A DNA stretch of 64,000 nucleotides from NCBI RefSeq assembly GCF_024494645.1, contig NZ_JANHDJ010000003.1:62001-126000 (forward strand), in the 5' to 3' direction. Positions 43,705 through 53,500 of this stretch are shown here, in pieces. Made by a program: the position numbers and the translations under genes. Each line of letters opens with the position of its first letter. Position 1 is the first letter of the stretch. The notes beneath the pieces are model-generated. The model saw nothing but the letters and a program-made list of their open reading frames with translations. It had not been told where the DNA came from and did not search any database. This DNA is from Halohasta litorea (GTDB lineage: Archaea > Halobacteriota > Halobacteria > Halobacteriales > Haloferacaceae).

Positions 43705-45957
43705 TCACCCGTCGCCGCGTGTCGTCGTCTGAATCGGCGCGCCCGTCCGTCGTGAGCCGACAGTATCGGTAAACTGGTCGGCCGATCTGTCGGCGTTCGA
43801 TGCCGATTCGGGGGCCGACCGGTCTGCGTCGGCGGTGGCCTGCTCGACCGAGGGGAACGAGAGGGTGACGACCGAGCCGCGGGGATCGGTGTTTTCGATT
43901 CCCAGGTCGCCGTCCATCCCCTCGACGATCCATTTGACGAGCCACAGCCCGAGCCCGCTGATGTGTTCGAGCGGCGTCTCGATCCCGGCGGTGATCACGC
44001 GCTGTTCGGCCTCCGGAATCCCCGGCCCGTTGTCGCTGACCGCGAGTTCGACCCGGCCGGTCTCGGGATTCGTCGAAACCTCGACATCGACCTCGGGGTG
44101 GTCGCTGTCGTTGTGTTCGATCGCGTTCTCGATGAGGTTGGCAACCGCCGCCCGGATCAGCGTATCGCCGAGAATCGAGGCCTCCTGGATCCGGGTCCGA
44201 ATCGCCGTCTCGGGATACCGCTCGTGGAGCGACCGTACCTCGTCTTCGACGATCCGCGAGAGGTCGATCCGCTTGAGCGCCCGATCGCGGCCGTGGAGCC
44301 GCTGGTCGATCTTGCGGACTTTCTCGCCCAACCGAACGAGATTGCTCGCCTTCTGCTGGATCGTCTCGGCGTGTCGCACCTGATCGGAGTCGAGGGCGTC
44401 GACCAGGATCTCGGCGTGGCCGACGACGACGTTCATATCGTTTCTGAGGTCGTGGCGGAGCACGCGGTTCATCACCCGGCGGCGCTGTTGGTGGCGGTAG
44501 CGGTCGGTGATATCGCGGGTCGTCAGGATGACACCGTCGGTGACCGGCGTCGATCGGCCACCCCGGACGGTTGTTTCGACCATTCGCCACTCGCCGTCGC
44601 CGGTCCGGATGCGGTACTGTGAGTGGACCACTTTGTCGGTGCCTTCGACGGTCGACAGCTCGGCTTCGACCGCCTCGGTGTCGTCGGGGTGGAACAGCCC
44701 GCCTACCTCGGTGCCGATGAGTTCGACCGGCGTGTACGACAGCTCGGGCTCGACGGAGGGGCTCACGTAGGTGATCCGGCCATCGGGGTCGGCGATCGTC
44801 ACCACGTCGGTCGTATGCTCGATGACGGCCTGGAACTCCAGTTCCTGGTCCCGCTGGGCGGTCACGTCCCGGAACACCAGCAGTTGGCCCTCGACGGTCG
44901 TCTCGGCGGGGGCGGGTTCGGTGCTCACGATGAAGTGGCGTTCGCTCCCCTCGGTCTGGAAAAACAGTTCGAGGCCGGACGGATGCGGTCTGAGTTGGGC
45001 GGTTCCCCCGTCGGTCCGATGAGTGGTCTCCGAGCCCATCGCGTGGAGCGCGGTCTCGGGGGAGTCATTCCGGCTGGCGAACTGGAGCAACTGGTCGCCG
45101 CAGGGCAACACAGCCGCGGCATCACAGCCGATCACCGGCTCGGGGAGGGCAAGCTGGCGGCGGGCGGCCGCGTTGGCGATACGAATCCGGCCGTCGTCGT
45201 CGACCAACACCACGCCGTCTTCCATCGTCGAGAGGATGTGACCGCGAGCGGTCGGCAGCACATCGAACAGCCGGTAACGGAGCCCCCCAAGCAGGAGCAT
45301 CCCACAGAACAGACTCAATACGAGCGGCGGGCCGTGAATGGCCGCGATCGTCAGACTCGATAGCTGTTGAAGCGGCCCGATCAGCGGGAGGCTCCCGGCG
45401 GCCACTAATACCAGCAGCTGTGGGTGGTAGGCCGGATCGGTGTCGCCGAGCGTTCGAATGAGCAACAGCAGCGAGAACACACCCAGCAGGAACGTATACA
45501 GCTGGTGGAAGACGAACAGCGGCCCGATCGTCGGCACCAGGACCTCGTAGCCAGCGATCGTTCCGGTCGACTGGCCGCTCAAAAACAGATCATGGGCAGG
45601 CATCGTCAGCGCGGCCAACAGGACGACCACCGGTTCGATGGCCAACAGGACGAGGATTCGTCGCTTGAACAGCGCCGCCTGATCGGTGTAGGCGATCACG
45701 AAGACGACCCACAGTGTGACGAACGGGATCGATCCGAGCCACAGCCACCGCAGTGCGGCGTAGCTCTCTGCGGGGTCGACCAGGAGATAGTTCGCGTAGC
45801 CAACCGCCCACAGGAGCCCAGCAACCCCGACGCCGACGAACGAGCCACGCACCAAGCGTGACTGACCCGCGGTCTTCCGGTAGGCGACCACCGCGAGAAC
45901 CGCCGCCGAAATCCCCGAAAGAACAGCGAGTTCGAATCCGGGGAGCATCGAATACAT
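43705..45957 (-). CDS. Membrane sensor histidine kinase, 7TM-PAS-PAS-HisKA-HATPase
   Basis: This 750-residue kinase has an N-terminal seven-helix region (about 5-225) of the type found before haloarchaeal sensors. Two PAS domains follow (about 235-365 and 370-490, with VVLVDDDGRIRIANAAARR and VVTIADPDGRITYVSPSVE). HisKA carries VLRHDLRNDMNVVVGHAEIL and HATPase_c carries VANLIENAIEHN, VSDNGPGIPE and GLGLWLVKWI. A 50-residue Ser/Thr/Ala/Asp tail is disordered. No receiver domain or adjacent partner is visible. The start could be three codons later (MLPGFE). Confidence 0.9.
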   Translation of the reverse strand: MYSMLPGFELAVLSGISAAVLAVVAYRKTAGQSRLVRGSFVGVGVAGLLWAVGYANYLLVDPAESYAALRWLWLGSIPFVTLWVVFVIAYTDQAALFKRRILVLLAIEPVVVLLAALTMPAHDLFLSGQSTGTIAGYEVLVPTIGPLFVFHQLYTFLLGVFSLLLLIRTLGDTDPAYHPQLLVLVAAGSLPLIGPLQQLSSLTIAAIHGPPLVLSLFCGMLLLGGLRYRLFDVLPTARGHILSTMEDGVVLVDDDGRIRIANAAARRQLALPEPVIGCDAAAVLPCGDQLLQFASRNDSPETALHAMGSETTHRTDGGTAQLRPHPSGLELFFQTEGSERHFIVSTEPAPAETTVEGQLLVFRDVTAQRDQELEFQAVIEHTTDVVTIADPDGRITYVSPSVEPELSYTPVELIGTEVGGLFHPDDTEAVEAELSTVEGTDKVVHSQYRIRTGDGEWRMVETTVRGGRSTPVTDGVILTTRDITDRYRHQQRRRVMNRVLRHDLRNDMNVVVGHAEILVDALDSDQVRHAETIQQKASNLVRLGEKVRKIDQRLHGRDRALKRIDLSRIVEDEVRSLHERYPETAIRTRIQEASILGDTLIRAAVANLIENAIEHNDSDHPEVDVEVSTNPETGRVELAVSDNGPGIPEAEQRVITAGIETPLEHISGLGLWLVKWIVEGMDGDLGIENTDPRGSVVTLSFPSVEQATADADRSAPESASNADRSADQFTDTVGSRRTGAPIQTTTRGDG

Positions 45958-46103
45958 AGATATGGTTTCTCTTCACTGTATCTGACGTTTCTATTATTAA
46001 TGTATTGGTTTCAGATATCTCACCTGATAATCAGAAAACGCTCCGAAGCGGGGGCGTCCGGTCGCACTCCCTTTATCAGTGCTCCGGCCTTCAGTAGGAA
46101 GTG

Positions 46104-46916
46104 ATGCGTCTGCGCCGCCTGGTCCGCGGCCGGATCGACTGGCCCGACCTGGAGACTGTCGTCAGCCGGATCGCCGAGCGGTACGACCGCGAGACGGTCC
46201 GGGCCCGGTTCCTGGAGGCCGACAACTGGCTCTCGACGCCGATGGTGATCGACGACGACCTGTTCGTGAAGGTGATCAGCAGACAGAACACCATCGTTCA
46301 CGCGCTGTTTACGACCGGCCGAAACCTCGGGGCCGTTTCGACCGGCACCGAGGGGTTTTTCGAGTCGTTCCAAACGCCCTACGAGATGGCCCGCCACGAG
46401 CTGGAGGCCACCGAACGAATGCGGGAGTTGGGCCTCAACGCGCCCGAGCCGATCGAGGCCTTCGAGGTCGAGGGGTTCGGCGTCGTCGTCCTCGAATACC
46501 TGCCCGACTTCCGGGCGTTCGACGAGCTTGATGTCGAGACCGAAACCGAGCTGGCGGTCGACCTCTTTGGCTCCCTAAAAACGCTCCACGACGCCGGGAT
46601 GGCCCACGGAGACCTGCGGGCCGAAAACGTCCTGATTCTCGACGACGAGCTGTTCTTTATTGATGCAACGAATATCAAAACGGAGAGCCAACAGTCGATC
46701 CAGTCGTACGACCTGGCCTGCGGGCTGGCCGCACTCGAACCGCTGATCGGGGCCCGGGAGGCCGTCGACGCAGCGTTGGCGGTCTATGCAGTCGAGGAGC
46801 TCCTGGAGGCAATGGACTTCCTGAGCTTCGTGAAGATCCGGCCGGATCACGATTTCGAGGCCGCCGCGCTCAGAAGCGAGATCGAAAAACGGGCGACCGA
46901 TAGCCGACGGGCCTGA
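46104..46916 (+). CDS. RIO-type protein kinase
   Basis: This 270-residue protein has a short helical N-terminus and a minimal kinase fold of the RIO kind: a lysine in DDDLFVKVISRQN, an AHGDLRAENVLI catalytic loop with H-G-D, and IDATN in place of DFG. RIO kinases act in ribosome maturation or have ATPase roles. ATG at 46104 is preferred over GTG at 46101. It lies downstream of a 146-base spacer from the 7TM kinase, divergent from it. Confidence 0.82.
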   Translation: MRLRRLVRGRIDWPDLETVVSRIAERYDRETVRARFLEADNWLSTPMVIDDDLFVKVISRQNTIVHALFTTGRNLGAVSTGTEGFFESFQTPYEMARHELEATERMRELGLNAPEPIEAFEVEGFGVVVLEYLPDFRAFDELDVETETELAVDLFGSLKTLHDAGMAHGDLRAENVLILDDELFFIDATNIKTESQQSIQSYDLACGLAALEPLIGAREAVDAALAVYAVEELLEAMDFLSFVKIRPDHDFEAAALRSEIEKRATDSRRA

Positions 46917-47039
46917 TCGGCGAGAGCGGACTCGACACTCGACAACCACGGGGCCGTCACGCGGATCGCCTGACACACGTCCGGAATCATGGCAGAGAGT
47001 GACAAAGATACTTGGCCGAGGCGACGCTATATCGAGGGT

Positions 47040-48563
47040 ATGTCCCACACAGACAGCGTCGACGGCCACTACATCGCTGGCGAATGGGTCACCGGCGAGG
47101 GGGAAGAATTTAACAGCGAAAACCCCGCGACCGGCGAGACGCTGGGGCGGTTCACTCGCGGGACCGACCGCGAGGTGACGGCTGCGATCGACGCCGCCGA
47201 GGCAGCCTTCGCCGAGTGGCGCGAACTCTCATATGTCGATCGGGCGGAGTACCTCTGGGAAATCTACCACGAACTCCGCGAGCGGACCGACGAACTCGGA
47301 GAGATCGTCACCCGCGAGTGCGGCAAGGAGATCAGCGAGGGGCGGGCGGACGTGGTCGAGGCCGCCCACATGGTCGAATGGGCCGCCGGTGACGCCCGCC
47401 ACCCCAAGGGCGACGTGGTGCCGAGCGAGATCGCCGCCAAGGACGCCTATATGCGGCGCAAACCACGGGGCGTCGTCGGCTGTATCACCCCGTGGAACTT
47501 CCCCGTCGCCATCCCCTTCTGGCATATGGCGGTCGCGCTGGTCGAGGGCAACACCGTCGTCTGGAAACCCGCCGAGCAGACCCCGCTCTGTGGACGAATT
47601 GTCGCCGAGCTGTTCGACGACACCGGCATCCCGAACGGCGTGTTCAATATGGTCCAGGGGTTCGGCGACGCCGGGAGCGCGATCGTCGACCACGCCGTCG
47701 ACACGGTGCTGTTTACCGGCTCCGTGGAAGTCGGCCATGAGATTGCCCGCGAGGTCGCCGCCCAGTCGGGAACCCGGGCGGCCTGCGAGATGGGCGGCAA
47801 GAACAACATCGTGATCACTGCCAACGCCGACCTCGAAACCGCAGTCCGGTCGGCGGTCCTCTCCAGTTTCAAAACGACGGGCCAGCGCTGTGTCTCCAGC
47901 GAGCGGCTCGTGGTGCACGAGGATGTCTACGAGGAATTCAAAAGTCGGTTCGTCGAGATGGCCCGCTCCGTCTCGGTCGGCGACCCCCTCGACGAGGGGA
48001 CGTTCATGGGGCCGCTGATCGAAGCCGAACACAGGGAGAAAGTCGTGGGGTACAACGATCTCGCCCGCGAGGAGGGCGTCGACGTGCTAGTCGACCGGAC
48101 AGACCTCGACAGCGAGGAGGTTCCCGAGGGCCACGAGGCAGGTCACTGGGTCGGGCCGTTCGTCTACGAGGCCGACCCCGACGCTGATCTCCGGTGTACC
48201 AGCGAGGAGGTCTTCGGCCCTCACGTCGCACTGCTCCCGTACAGCGGTGGTATCGAGCGAGCGGTTGAGATCCACAACGACACCGACTACGGCCTCGCCG
48301 GAGCGATCATCTCCGAGGACTACCGCGAGATCAACTACTACCGGGATCACGCCGAGGTCGGGCTGGCCTACGGCAATCTCCCCTGTATCGGCGCGGAGGT
48401 CCAACTCCCCTTCGGCGGCGTCAAGAAATCGGGCAACGGCTATCCATCGGCCCGGGAGGTCATCGAAGCCGTCACCGACCGGACCGCCTGGACGCTCAAC
48501 AACGCCGAAGGGATCGAGCTGGCACAGGGGCTGTCGGCCGAAATCGACACCGGCGAGGAGTAG
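47040..48563 (+). CDS. Aldehyde dehydrogenase family protein
   Basis: This 507-residue NAD(P)-dependent enzyme oxidises an aldehyde to an acid. The motifs are TPWNFPVAIPFWH, TGSVEVG, the general base in ACEMGGKNN and the nucleophile in TTGQRCVSSER, with the C-terminal EVFGPHVALL and PFGGVKKSGNG. The start at 47040 (MSHTDSVDG) fits the family; an ATG at 46989 would add 17 polar residues. Its C-terminal part resembles semialdehyde dehydrogenases, but substrate is not readable. It is convergent with the DICT gene (3 bases). Confidence 0.92.
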   Translation: MSHTDSVDGHYIAGEWVTGEGEEFNSENPATGETLGRFTRGTDREVTAAIDAAEAAFAEWRELSYVDRAEYLWEIYHELRERTDELGEIVTRECGKEISEGRADVVEAAHMVEWAAGDARHPKGDVVPSEIAAKDAYMRRKPRGVVGCITPWNFPVAIPFWHMAVALVEGNTVVWKPAEQTPLCGRIVAELFDDTGIPNGVFNMVQGFGDAGSAIVDHAVDTVLFTGSVEVGHEIAREVAAQSGTRAACEMGGKNNIVITANADLETAVRSAVLSSFKTTGQRCVSSERLVVHEDVYEEFKSRFVEMARSVSVGDPLDEGTFMGPLIEAEHREKVVGYNDLAREEGVDVLVDRTDLDSEEVPEGHEAGHWVGPFVYEADPDADLRCTSEEVFGPHVALLPYSGGIERAVEIHNDTDYGLAGAIISEDYREINYYRDHAEVGLAYGNLPCIGAEVQLPFGGVKKSGNGYPSAREVIEAVTDRTAWTLNNAEGIELAQGLSAEIDTGEE

Positions 48564-48566
48564 CCC

Positions 48567-49340
48567 TCAGACGTAGTCGGCGATGTAACGCTCGATCCGG
48601 TCGACGAGTTCGGGCCGAAAGGTCCAAAAACCGTCCCAGACGTTGGGTTCGTCCTCCAACGCGAGGAGGGCCGCATGATCGGCCGGATTGCTCCCCTCCG
48701 GCGGCTGGAAGACGACGAACCAGGAGCGTCGGTAGGGGTAGGAGGTTCCGGTGTGAACGGTTACCGGCAGCGATTCGGCGGGGGTGGCATCGCCGACGCC
48801 GTAGAGGTGGACATCGACGCCGCCCTTGCTCAGTGTTTCGTAGACTTCGTATGTACCTTTCTCGTCGTTGAGCCGCGAGAGCCGCTGGAAGGACGACCGA
48901 AGGATTCCCTCGCCGGTCTCGGCGGCGATCCGCTCGATCACCCGCGAGATGATAATCAACAGCAGTTTCTCCTTGTTCGAGGCCGGATACCCCCGCAGCC
49001 GGAACGGCACCTCGTCGAGTCCCCTGAGCACGTCCGGAAGAACGACATCGCCGAGGTCGATCGCGCCGGTCTTATATAAGTCAGAGTTGATCAACAGCAC
49101 CGATTCGAGGAGTTCATCCAGCGTCGACCGCGCGAGGACCTCGCCGTCCTCGACCAGCGCGACGATATTGCGGTCGGCGGCGGCACTCTCGGTGTCGACA
49201 TCACTGACCGACACCGGCTGCCCCGCTAACAACGAGTCAAGCAGATTCCGGACCGGATCGGGAGAGTCCCGATTGAGGACGACGAGGTTCCGATCGGGGG
49301 CCTCGATCTCGTCGAAAAACGACCGCAGCGAGTCAGTCAT
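48567..49340 (-). CDS. DICT-domain sensory protein
   Basis: This 257-residue soluble protein matches the DICT sensory domain: RNLVVLNRDSPDPVRNLLDSL at the N-terminus, IISRVIERIAAETGEGIL in the middle and YRRSWFVVFQPP with a trailing FWTFRPELVDRIERYI. DICT domains occur with light- or redox-linked signalling proteins and two-component systems. No output domain is fused. Several haloarchaea encode it singly. No obvious signalling partner is adjacent. Confidence 0.85.
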   Translation of the reverse strand: MTDSLRSFFDEIEAPDRNLVVLNRDSPDPVRNLLDSLLAGQPVSVSDVDTESAAADRNIVALVEDGEVLARSTLDELLESVLLINSDLYKTGAIDLGDVVLPDVLRGLDEVPFRLRGYPASNKEKLLLIIISRVIERIAAETGEGILRSSFQRLSRLNDEKGTYEVYETLSKGGVDVHLYGVGDATPAESLPVTVHTGTSYPYRRSWFVVFQPPEGSNPADHAALLALEDEPNVWDGFWTFRPELVDRIERYIADYV

Positions 49341-49414
49341 CGCTTACCGTTCTCGCTCGCCGATAATAATGGTTCCCCGCACAGAATCAGCCGTGCATGG
49401 CGGAGAGGGGCGGC

Positions 49415-49861
49415 TCAGGATTCGGCGGAGGGATGTACCCCGAGTTCCTCCAGTGCAACCTCGATGACGGTCGCCTCGACGAGCGCCCGCTGTTCGGTCA
49501 GTGGATCGTCGGCCGACTCCAGGACCTCGCGGCTCCGCGTGCTGAGTCGGGCTTCGAGTTCGGTCTGGTTCGGTTCCTTGGTCTCGTTCAACAGTGCCTC
49601 GAAATCCTCCCGGAGATCGAAGGAGGCGTAGGCGACATTACACCGCGACAGCGGGTGGTGGCCCATATCGAGGGCGAGATCGGCGACGAGCGCCCAGTCG
49701 TCCGCACAGAACTGGAGGGTCACCGGGCTGACGATATCCTGCCAGGCGATCGGCCCGCTGTTTTGCATCAGCGTCACCGCCCGTGGCGGCACTTCGATCC
49801 GACTGGTGGTTTTGGCCTGCCCGCAGAGACAACACGGGGTGTCGGTTCGCCCGGTGAACAT
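49415..49861 (-). CDS. Hypothetical protein with N-terminal CCxxC motif
   Basis: This 148-residue protein begins MFTGRTDTPCCLCG, with further cysteines in FCADDW and SRCN. Together they could bind zinc. The middle helices (WALVADLALDMGHHPLSRC) and the charged C-terminal helices look well ordered. I do not recognise the family. The start at 49861 is chosen because the longer frame runs into the ferredoxin gene region and is Arg-rich shadow sequence. It is downstream of the DnaJ-ferredoxin gene by 47 bases, and may be co-transcribed with it. Confidence 0.68.
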   Translation of the reverse strand: MFTGRTDTPCCLCGQAKTTSRIEVPPRAVTLMQNSGPIAWQDIVSPVTLQFCADDWALVADLALDMGHHPLSRCNVAYASFDLREDFEALLNETKEPNQTELEARLSTRSREVLESADDPLTEQRALVEATVIEVALEELGVHPSAES

Positions 49862-49908
49862 ACCCCCTGTAGGGGGCCATCCGCTATGGACCTTGCGTCG
49901 GCGTCGAC

Positions 49909-50565
49909 TTATTTCCGGGCGTGGGCCTTCTCGAACCGGTCCGGTGGCAGGCGGAGATCGTCGAGATCCGGCCGGTGTTTGACGTTGTAGACGACCTGCA
50001 TCTCGTCGGTCGTCGGCCGCCCGTTGCAGGACAGCCGGATACCCTGTTCTAAGAGGTCCTCCGAGAGGATGTGGTCGACCAACTGCGAGAGTTCCCCGTC
50101 CAGAAGCGAGACCGCACAGTTCGCACACGCCCCGCCGCGACAGGCATACGGCCACGCGAGGCCGTTTTCCTCGGCGGCCTCAAGCAGGGTATCGTCGCCT
50201 TCGACCTCGAAGGAACCGTAGTCGGCGGGATCTAGGCCGGCCGCCGCGGCCTTCTCGAAGAGGTCCTCGTCGTCGAGACTCCAGCCGTGGTCGTCGAGTA
50301 CCTCGTAGTTGAGGAAGTCAACCTGTGTCGGTTGGTCCTCGGGCTCGGGCTCGACGTGCTGGTCGGAGACGACCGTTTCGCCGTCGAGTTGCTCGGCGGA
50401 TTCGGCCTCCGACAGCCGCTGGTAGGCCCGCTCGACGCGTTTGAATTCCGCCTCGCTTCCACCGAGATCCGGATGGGTCTCCTTGACCCGGTCGCGGTAG
50501 GCCTGTTTGATATCGTCCTCGTCGGCATCGGAGTCGATTCCAAGAATATCGTACGGAGACGCCAT
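49909..50565 (-). CDS. fer: 2Fe-2S ferredoxin fused to a DnaJ domain
   Basis: This 218-residue protein starts with a J domain (MASPYDILGIDSDADEDD; the HPD motif appears as THPDLGG). An acidic linker (about 65-95) then leads to a plant-type [2Fe-2S] ferredoxin with CRGGACANC and LSCNGRP. It is the haloarchaeal ferredoxin architecture, in which a J domain precedes the electron carrier. It probably carries electrons to and from 2-oxoacid oxidoreductases and related enzymes. The HPD implies an interaction with DnaK. Confidence 0.93.
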   Translation of the reverse strand: MASPYDILGIDSDADEDDIKQAYRDRVKETHPDLGGSEAEFKRVERAYQRLSEAESAEQLDGETVVSDQHVEPEPEDQPTQVDFLNYEVLDDHGWSLDDEDLFEKAAAAGLDPADYGSFEVEGDDTLLEAAEENGLAWPYACRGGACANCAVSLLDGELSQLVDHILSEDLLEQGIRLSCNGRPTTDEMQVVYNVKHRPDLDDLRLPPDRFEKAHARK

Positions 50566-50682
50566 AGATCGATAGTTGAACTACCTGATGGGAGGGCCTG
50601 CCGCAACCTTAACCCGTCGACTTTCACCGTCGAGGGCGACGGGAGTCCCACCTTTTAGACACGCTCGCCGCGAGAGAGACGT

Positions 50683-51456
50683 ATGAGCTACGCAGACGCT
50701 GACGGCTGTGAGATATACTACGAGCGCTCGGCGGCCGACCCCGACGCGCCGACGGTCGTTTTGATCGGTGATCTCGCACTCGGCGGGTGGCAGTGGGGCT
50801 GGCAGTACAGCGCGCTGGCCGGACTCTTCGAAACCATCGTCTACGATCCTCGTGGCTGTGGTCGCTCCGACGCGCCACTGGGGCCGTATACGATGCGGGA
50901 TATGGTCGGCGATCTGGAGGCCATCCTCCAGGAGACAAACACCCGCCGCGCCCACTTGGTCGGCTGTGGGCTCGGCGGCTGCATCGCGCTCGCGGCAGCC
51001 CGCTACACGAGCCGCGCCGAGAGCCTCACGCTAATCGGAACCCCCGCCTCCGGCAAAGCGTTCGACGCGTCCGATCTTCTGGCAGATCCTGCCGATACCG
51101 AGGCGCTTCGGGCCTCGACGACCGGGCTGCTGTCGACCGACTTCCGTGAGGACCAGCCCGACGTCGTCGACCGAATCGTCGAGTGGCGGAGCGAAGAAGA
51201 CGCTTCCCCTGGGGCCCAGCAGGCCCAACTGGCCGCCATTGACGGGTTCGATGCCGAACCGCTGTACGAACTGACGACCCCGGCGTTCGTTGTTGCTGGC
51301 GGTGTGGATTCGGTCGTCGACGTCGCCGAGAGCAGGCGGTTGGCCGAGGAGTTGCCGCGTGGGGAGCTCCAGGAGTTCCCCGAGGCGGGCCACCTGCTCA
51401 CCGTCGAGCGGTCGGCCGTACTCAACGACGAACTGGTGGGCTGGTTGGAGGCCTAG
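50683..51456 (+). CDS. Alpha/beta-hydrolase-fold protein lacking the nucleophile serine
   Basis: This 257-residue protein has an alpha/beta-hydrolase fold with VYDPRGCGRSD and a C-terminal histidine (EAGHLLTVERS). The nucleophile elbow reads VGCGLGG at residues 93-99, where active members have GxSxGG: position 96 is glycine and the codon is GGG. The acidic position (GVDSVVDVAE) is kept. It may therefore be a non-hydrolytic member or use another chemistry. Similar elbow variants occur in haloarchaeal relatives, as I recall. Confidence 0.85.
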   Translation: MSYADADGCEIYYERSAADPDAPTVVLIGDLALGGWQWGWQYSALAGLFETIVYDPRGCGRSDAPLGPYTMRDMVGDLEAILQETNTRRAHLVGCGLGGCIALAAARYTSRAESLTLIGTPASGKAFDASDLLADPADTEALRASTTGLLSTDFREDQPDVVDRIVEWRSEEDASPGAQQAQLAAIDGFDAEPLYELTTPAFVVAGGVDSVVDVAESRRLAEELPRGELQEFPEAGHLLTVERSAVLNDELVGWLEA

Positions 51457-51523
51457 TCGACGAGACCGGCAGCACCCGCAGGCGACGCAAGGCACTTAGT
51501 GCCGCCTCCTCGACGAACAGGTA

Positions 51524-52237
51524 ATGAAACGCCTCCGATTCGGGCTCCTGCAGGCCGCAGAGGGCGATACGAACACGACGCGTAACTTCAGACGCGAACT
51601 CGACGCCGACCTCGTCGAGTTCGACGTGAACAACGGCGAGCTTCCGCCACACACCGAGTTCGACGCGCTCGTCGTCACGGGCTCGCGGGCCTCGGTGTAC
51701 TGGGACGACGACTGGATCGATCCGCTGGTAGAGTACGTCGGCAAAGCGGCGGCCGACGGCGTGCCGATCCTCGGGGTCTGTTACGGCCACCAGGTGCTCG
51801 CCGAGGCCCTCGGCGGCCGCGTGGCCGGGATGGACGACTTCGAGTTGGGCTACAACACGGTCGAGCAGGTCGACGACGATCCCCTATTTAAGCGAATCAG
51901 CGACGAGTTCACCGTCTTTACGAGCCACGGCGACGCTGTCGTCGAACTCCCGCCGGGGGCGGAACTCATCGCCCGCAACGACCACGGCGTCCACGGCTTT
52001 CGACGCGGCGACTGCTGGGGCGTTCAGTTCCACCCAGAGTACGACATCGAGACCGCCCGCGAGATCGCCGAAAGCAAGCGCGAGCGGTTGGGCGACGAGC
52101 AGGTCGACCGCGTGCTCGCGGACATCTCGCCCGAACAGTACGACGCCGCCTGCGAGGCCAAACAGCTCTTCGAGAACTTCACGACGTATATCCGCGAGCA
52201 GGTCAATGGGCGCGAGGCTCCGGAAGCGACCGCCTGA
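51524..52237 (+). CDS. Class I glutamine amidotransferase-like protein
   Basis: This 237-residue protein is a class I glutamine amidotransferase with the nucleophile C86 in GVCYGHQ and the His-Glu pair in QFHPEYD. VVTGSRASVY and GVHGFRRGD are the other family strands. Such single-domain proteins may supply ammonia to a partner or act as gamma-glutamyl hydrolases (YfaL/PuuD-like). No synthetase partner is adjacent. The start is set by length. It follows the hydrolase-fold gene by 67 bases. Confidence 0.9.
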   Translation: MKRLRFGLLQAAEGDTNTTRNFRRELDADLVEFDVNNGELPPHTEFDALVVTGSRASVYWDDDWIDPLVEYVGKAAADGVPILGVCYGHQVLAEALGGRVAGMDDFELGYNTVEQVDDDPLFKRISDEFTVFTSHGDAVVELPPGAELIARNDHGVHGFRRGDCWGVQFHPEYDIETAREIAESKRERLGDEQVDRVLADISPEQYDAACEAKQLFENFTTYIREQVNGREAPEATA

Positions 52238-52315
52238 TTGACGTGTTTTTAAATAGGTGGTGACGAGCCACACCCGTCAAGAACGCCCTTAAGTAGCCGC
52301 CTGTCGGACCAATGA

Positions 52316-52636
<321 letters not shown>

Positions 52637-52754
52637 TCGCGTCCAGTTACTCCGCTGACAGCCCCTGTGTTCGGATTGACAACTAGTCACATAGTTTTAT
52701 TTTCGCCGGGCGACTAGTTCGGCGTAGTGTCGGCGGGCAGTCCAGGAGGCACCC

Positions 52755-53207
52755 ATGAAAGTTCGAGATATCATGCGATCCGGGATGGTGACAGTGCCAG
52801 CGAGAGCCGATCTCCGAACGGCGACGCGGAAGCTGCTTAAGCGGCCGGGCCGACCGCTCACAGTCATGCATGACGGCGAGGCCGTCGGGCTGCTGACCCA
52901 GTATGCGGTGGTCAAAGCGGGCTGTCTGTCGAACCGGCCCTTCGAGCAGATCCCCGTCACGAAGGTGATGGCCCGATCGTCCGGCTCGGTCGCCCCGACG
53001 ATGCCGGTTCGGGTCGCCGTCAAGCGAATGAACCGAAACCGAGTGGCGGCCCTCCCGGTCGCCGAGGAGCTGGAAGTCGTCGGCTCGCTCACGCTCAGGG
53101 ATGTCGCGCGGAACTACTCGAAGCTGCTCAAGGAGGCCGAAACGGGCAGCTCCGAACTCGAAGAAGCGTGGAAAAGCGACGACCATCGAATCGAGTTCGA
53201 GAACTGA
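52755..53207 (+). CDS. CBS-pair domain protein
   Basis: This 150-residue protein is one CBS pair: MKVRDIMRSGMVTVPARADL and LTVMHDGEAVGLLTQYAVVKAG for the first, then TKVMARSSGSVAPTMPVR and VAALPVAEELEVVGSLTLRD for the second. A helical tail (SSELEEAWKSDD) follows. Such proteins bind adenine nucleotides and often regulate channels or enzymes, but no fused domain identifies its target. Confidence 0.9.
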   Translation: MKVRDIMRSGMVTVPARADLRTATRKLLKRPGRPLTVMHDGEAVGLLTQYAVVKAGCLSNRPFEQIPVTKVMARSSGSVAPTMPVRVAVKRMNRNRVAALPVAEELEVVGSLTLRDVARNYSKLLKEAETGSSELEEAWKSDDHRIEFEN

Positions 53208-53265
53208 CTGCTGTGATAGAAACGCGAACTGGTATTTTTTGTCAGGCAAGCAGTAACCGTCCTCC

Positions 53266-53493
53266 ATGTCCGAATGGACTCCTCGACAACTGTCTCGCCC
53301 AGTAATCATTGGCCTCAGTATCTGTTACCTGCTCGTTCTCGCCTATTCGGTCGTCATCGCTGGCCAGCTCCTTCTCGGGGTGCTGATCGGTGCCGTCTTC
53401 GGCGTCGTGTATCTCGGCTGGCGGTTTCTCGCGGCCGTCGAGGCGATCGCCGACGCGCTCCAACGGCTCGCCCGACAGCGCGAGGGCGAGTAA
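53266..53493 (+). CDS. Small two-helix membrane protein
   Basis: This 75-residue protein has two hydrophobic helices (about 12-33 and 35-55) and a basic tail (LQRLARQREGE). No motif is recognised. It ends 7 bases before the stop of a 51-residue gene read from the other strand, so the two are convergent. Confidence 0.65.
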   Translation: MSEWTPRQLSRPVIIGLSICYLLVLAYSVVIAGQLLLGVLIGAVFGVVYLGWRFLAAVEAIADALQRLARQREGE

Positions 53494-53500
53494 CTGACGG

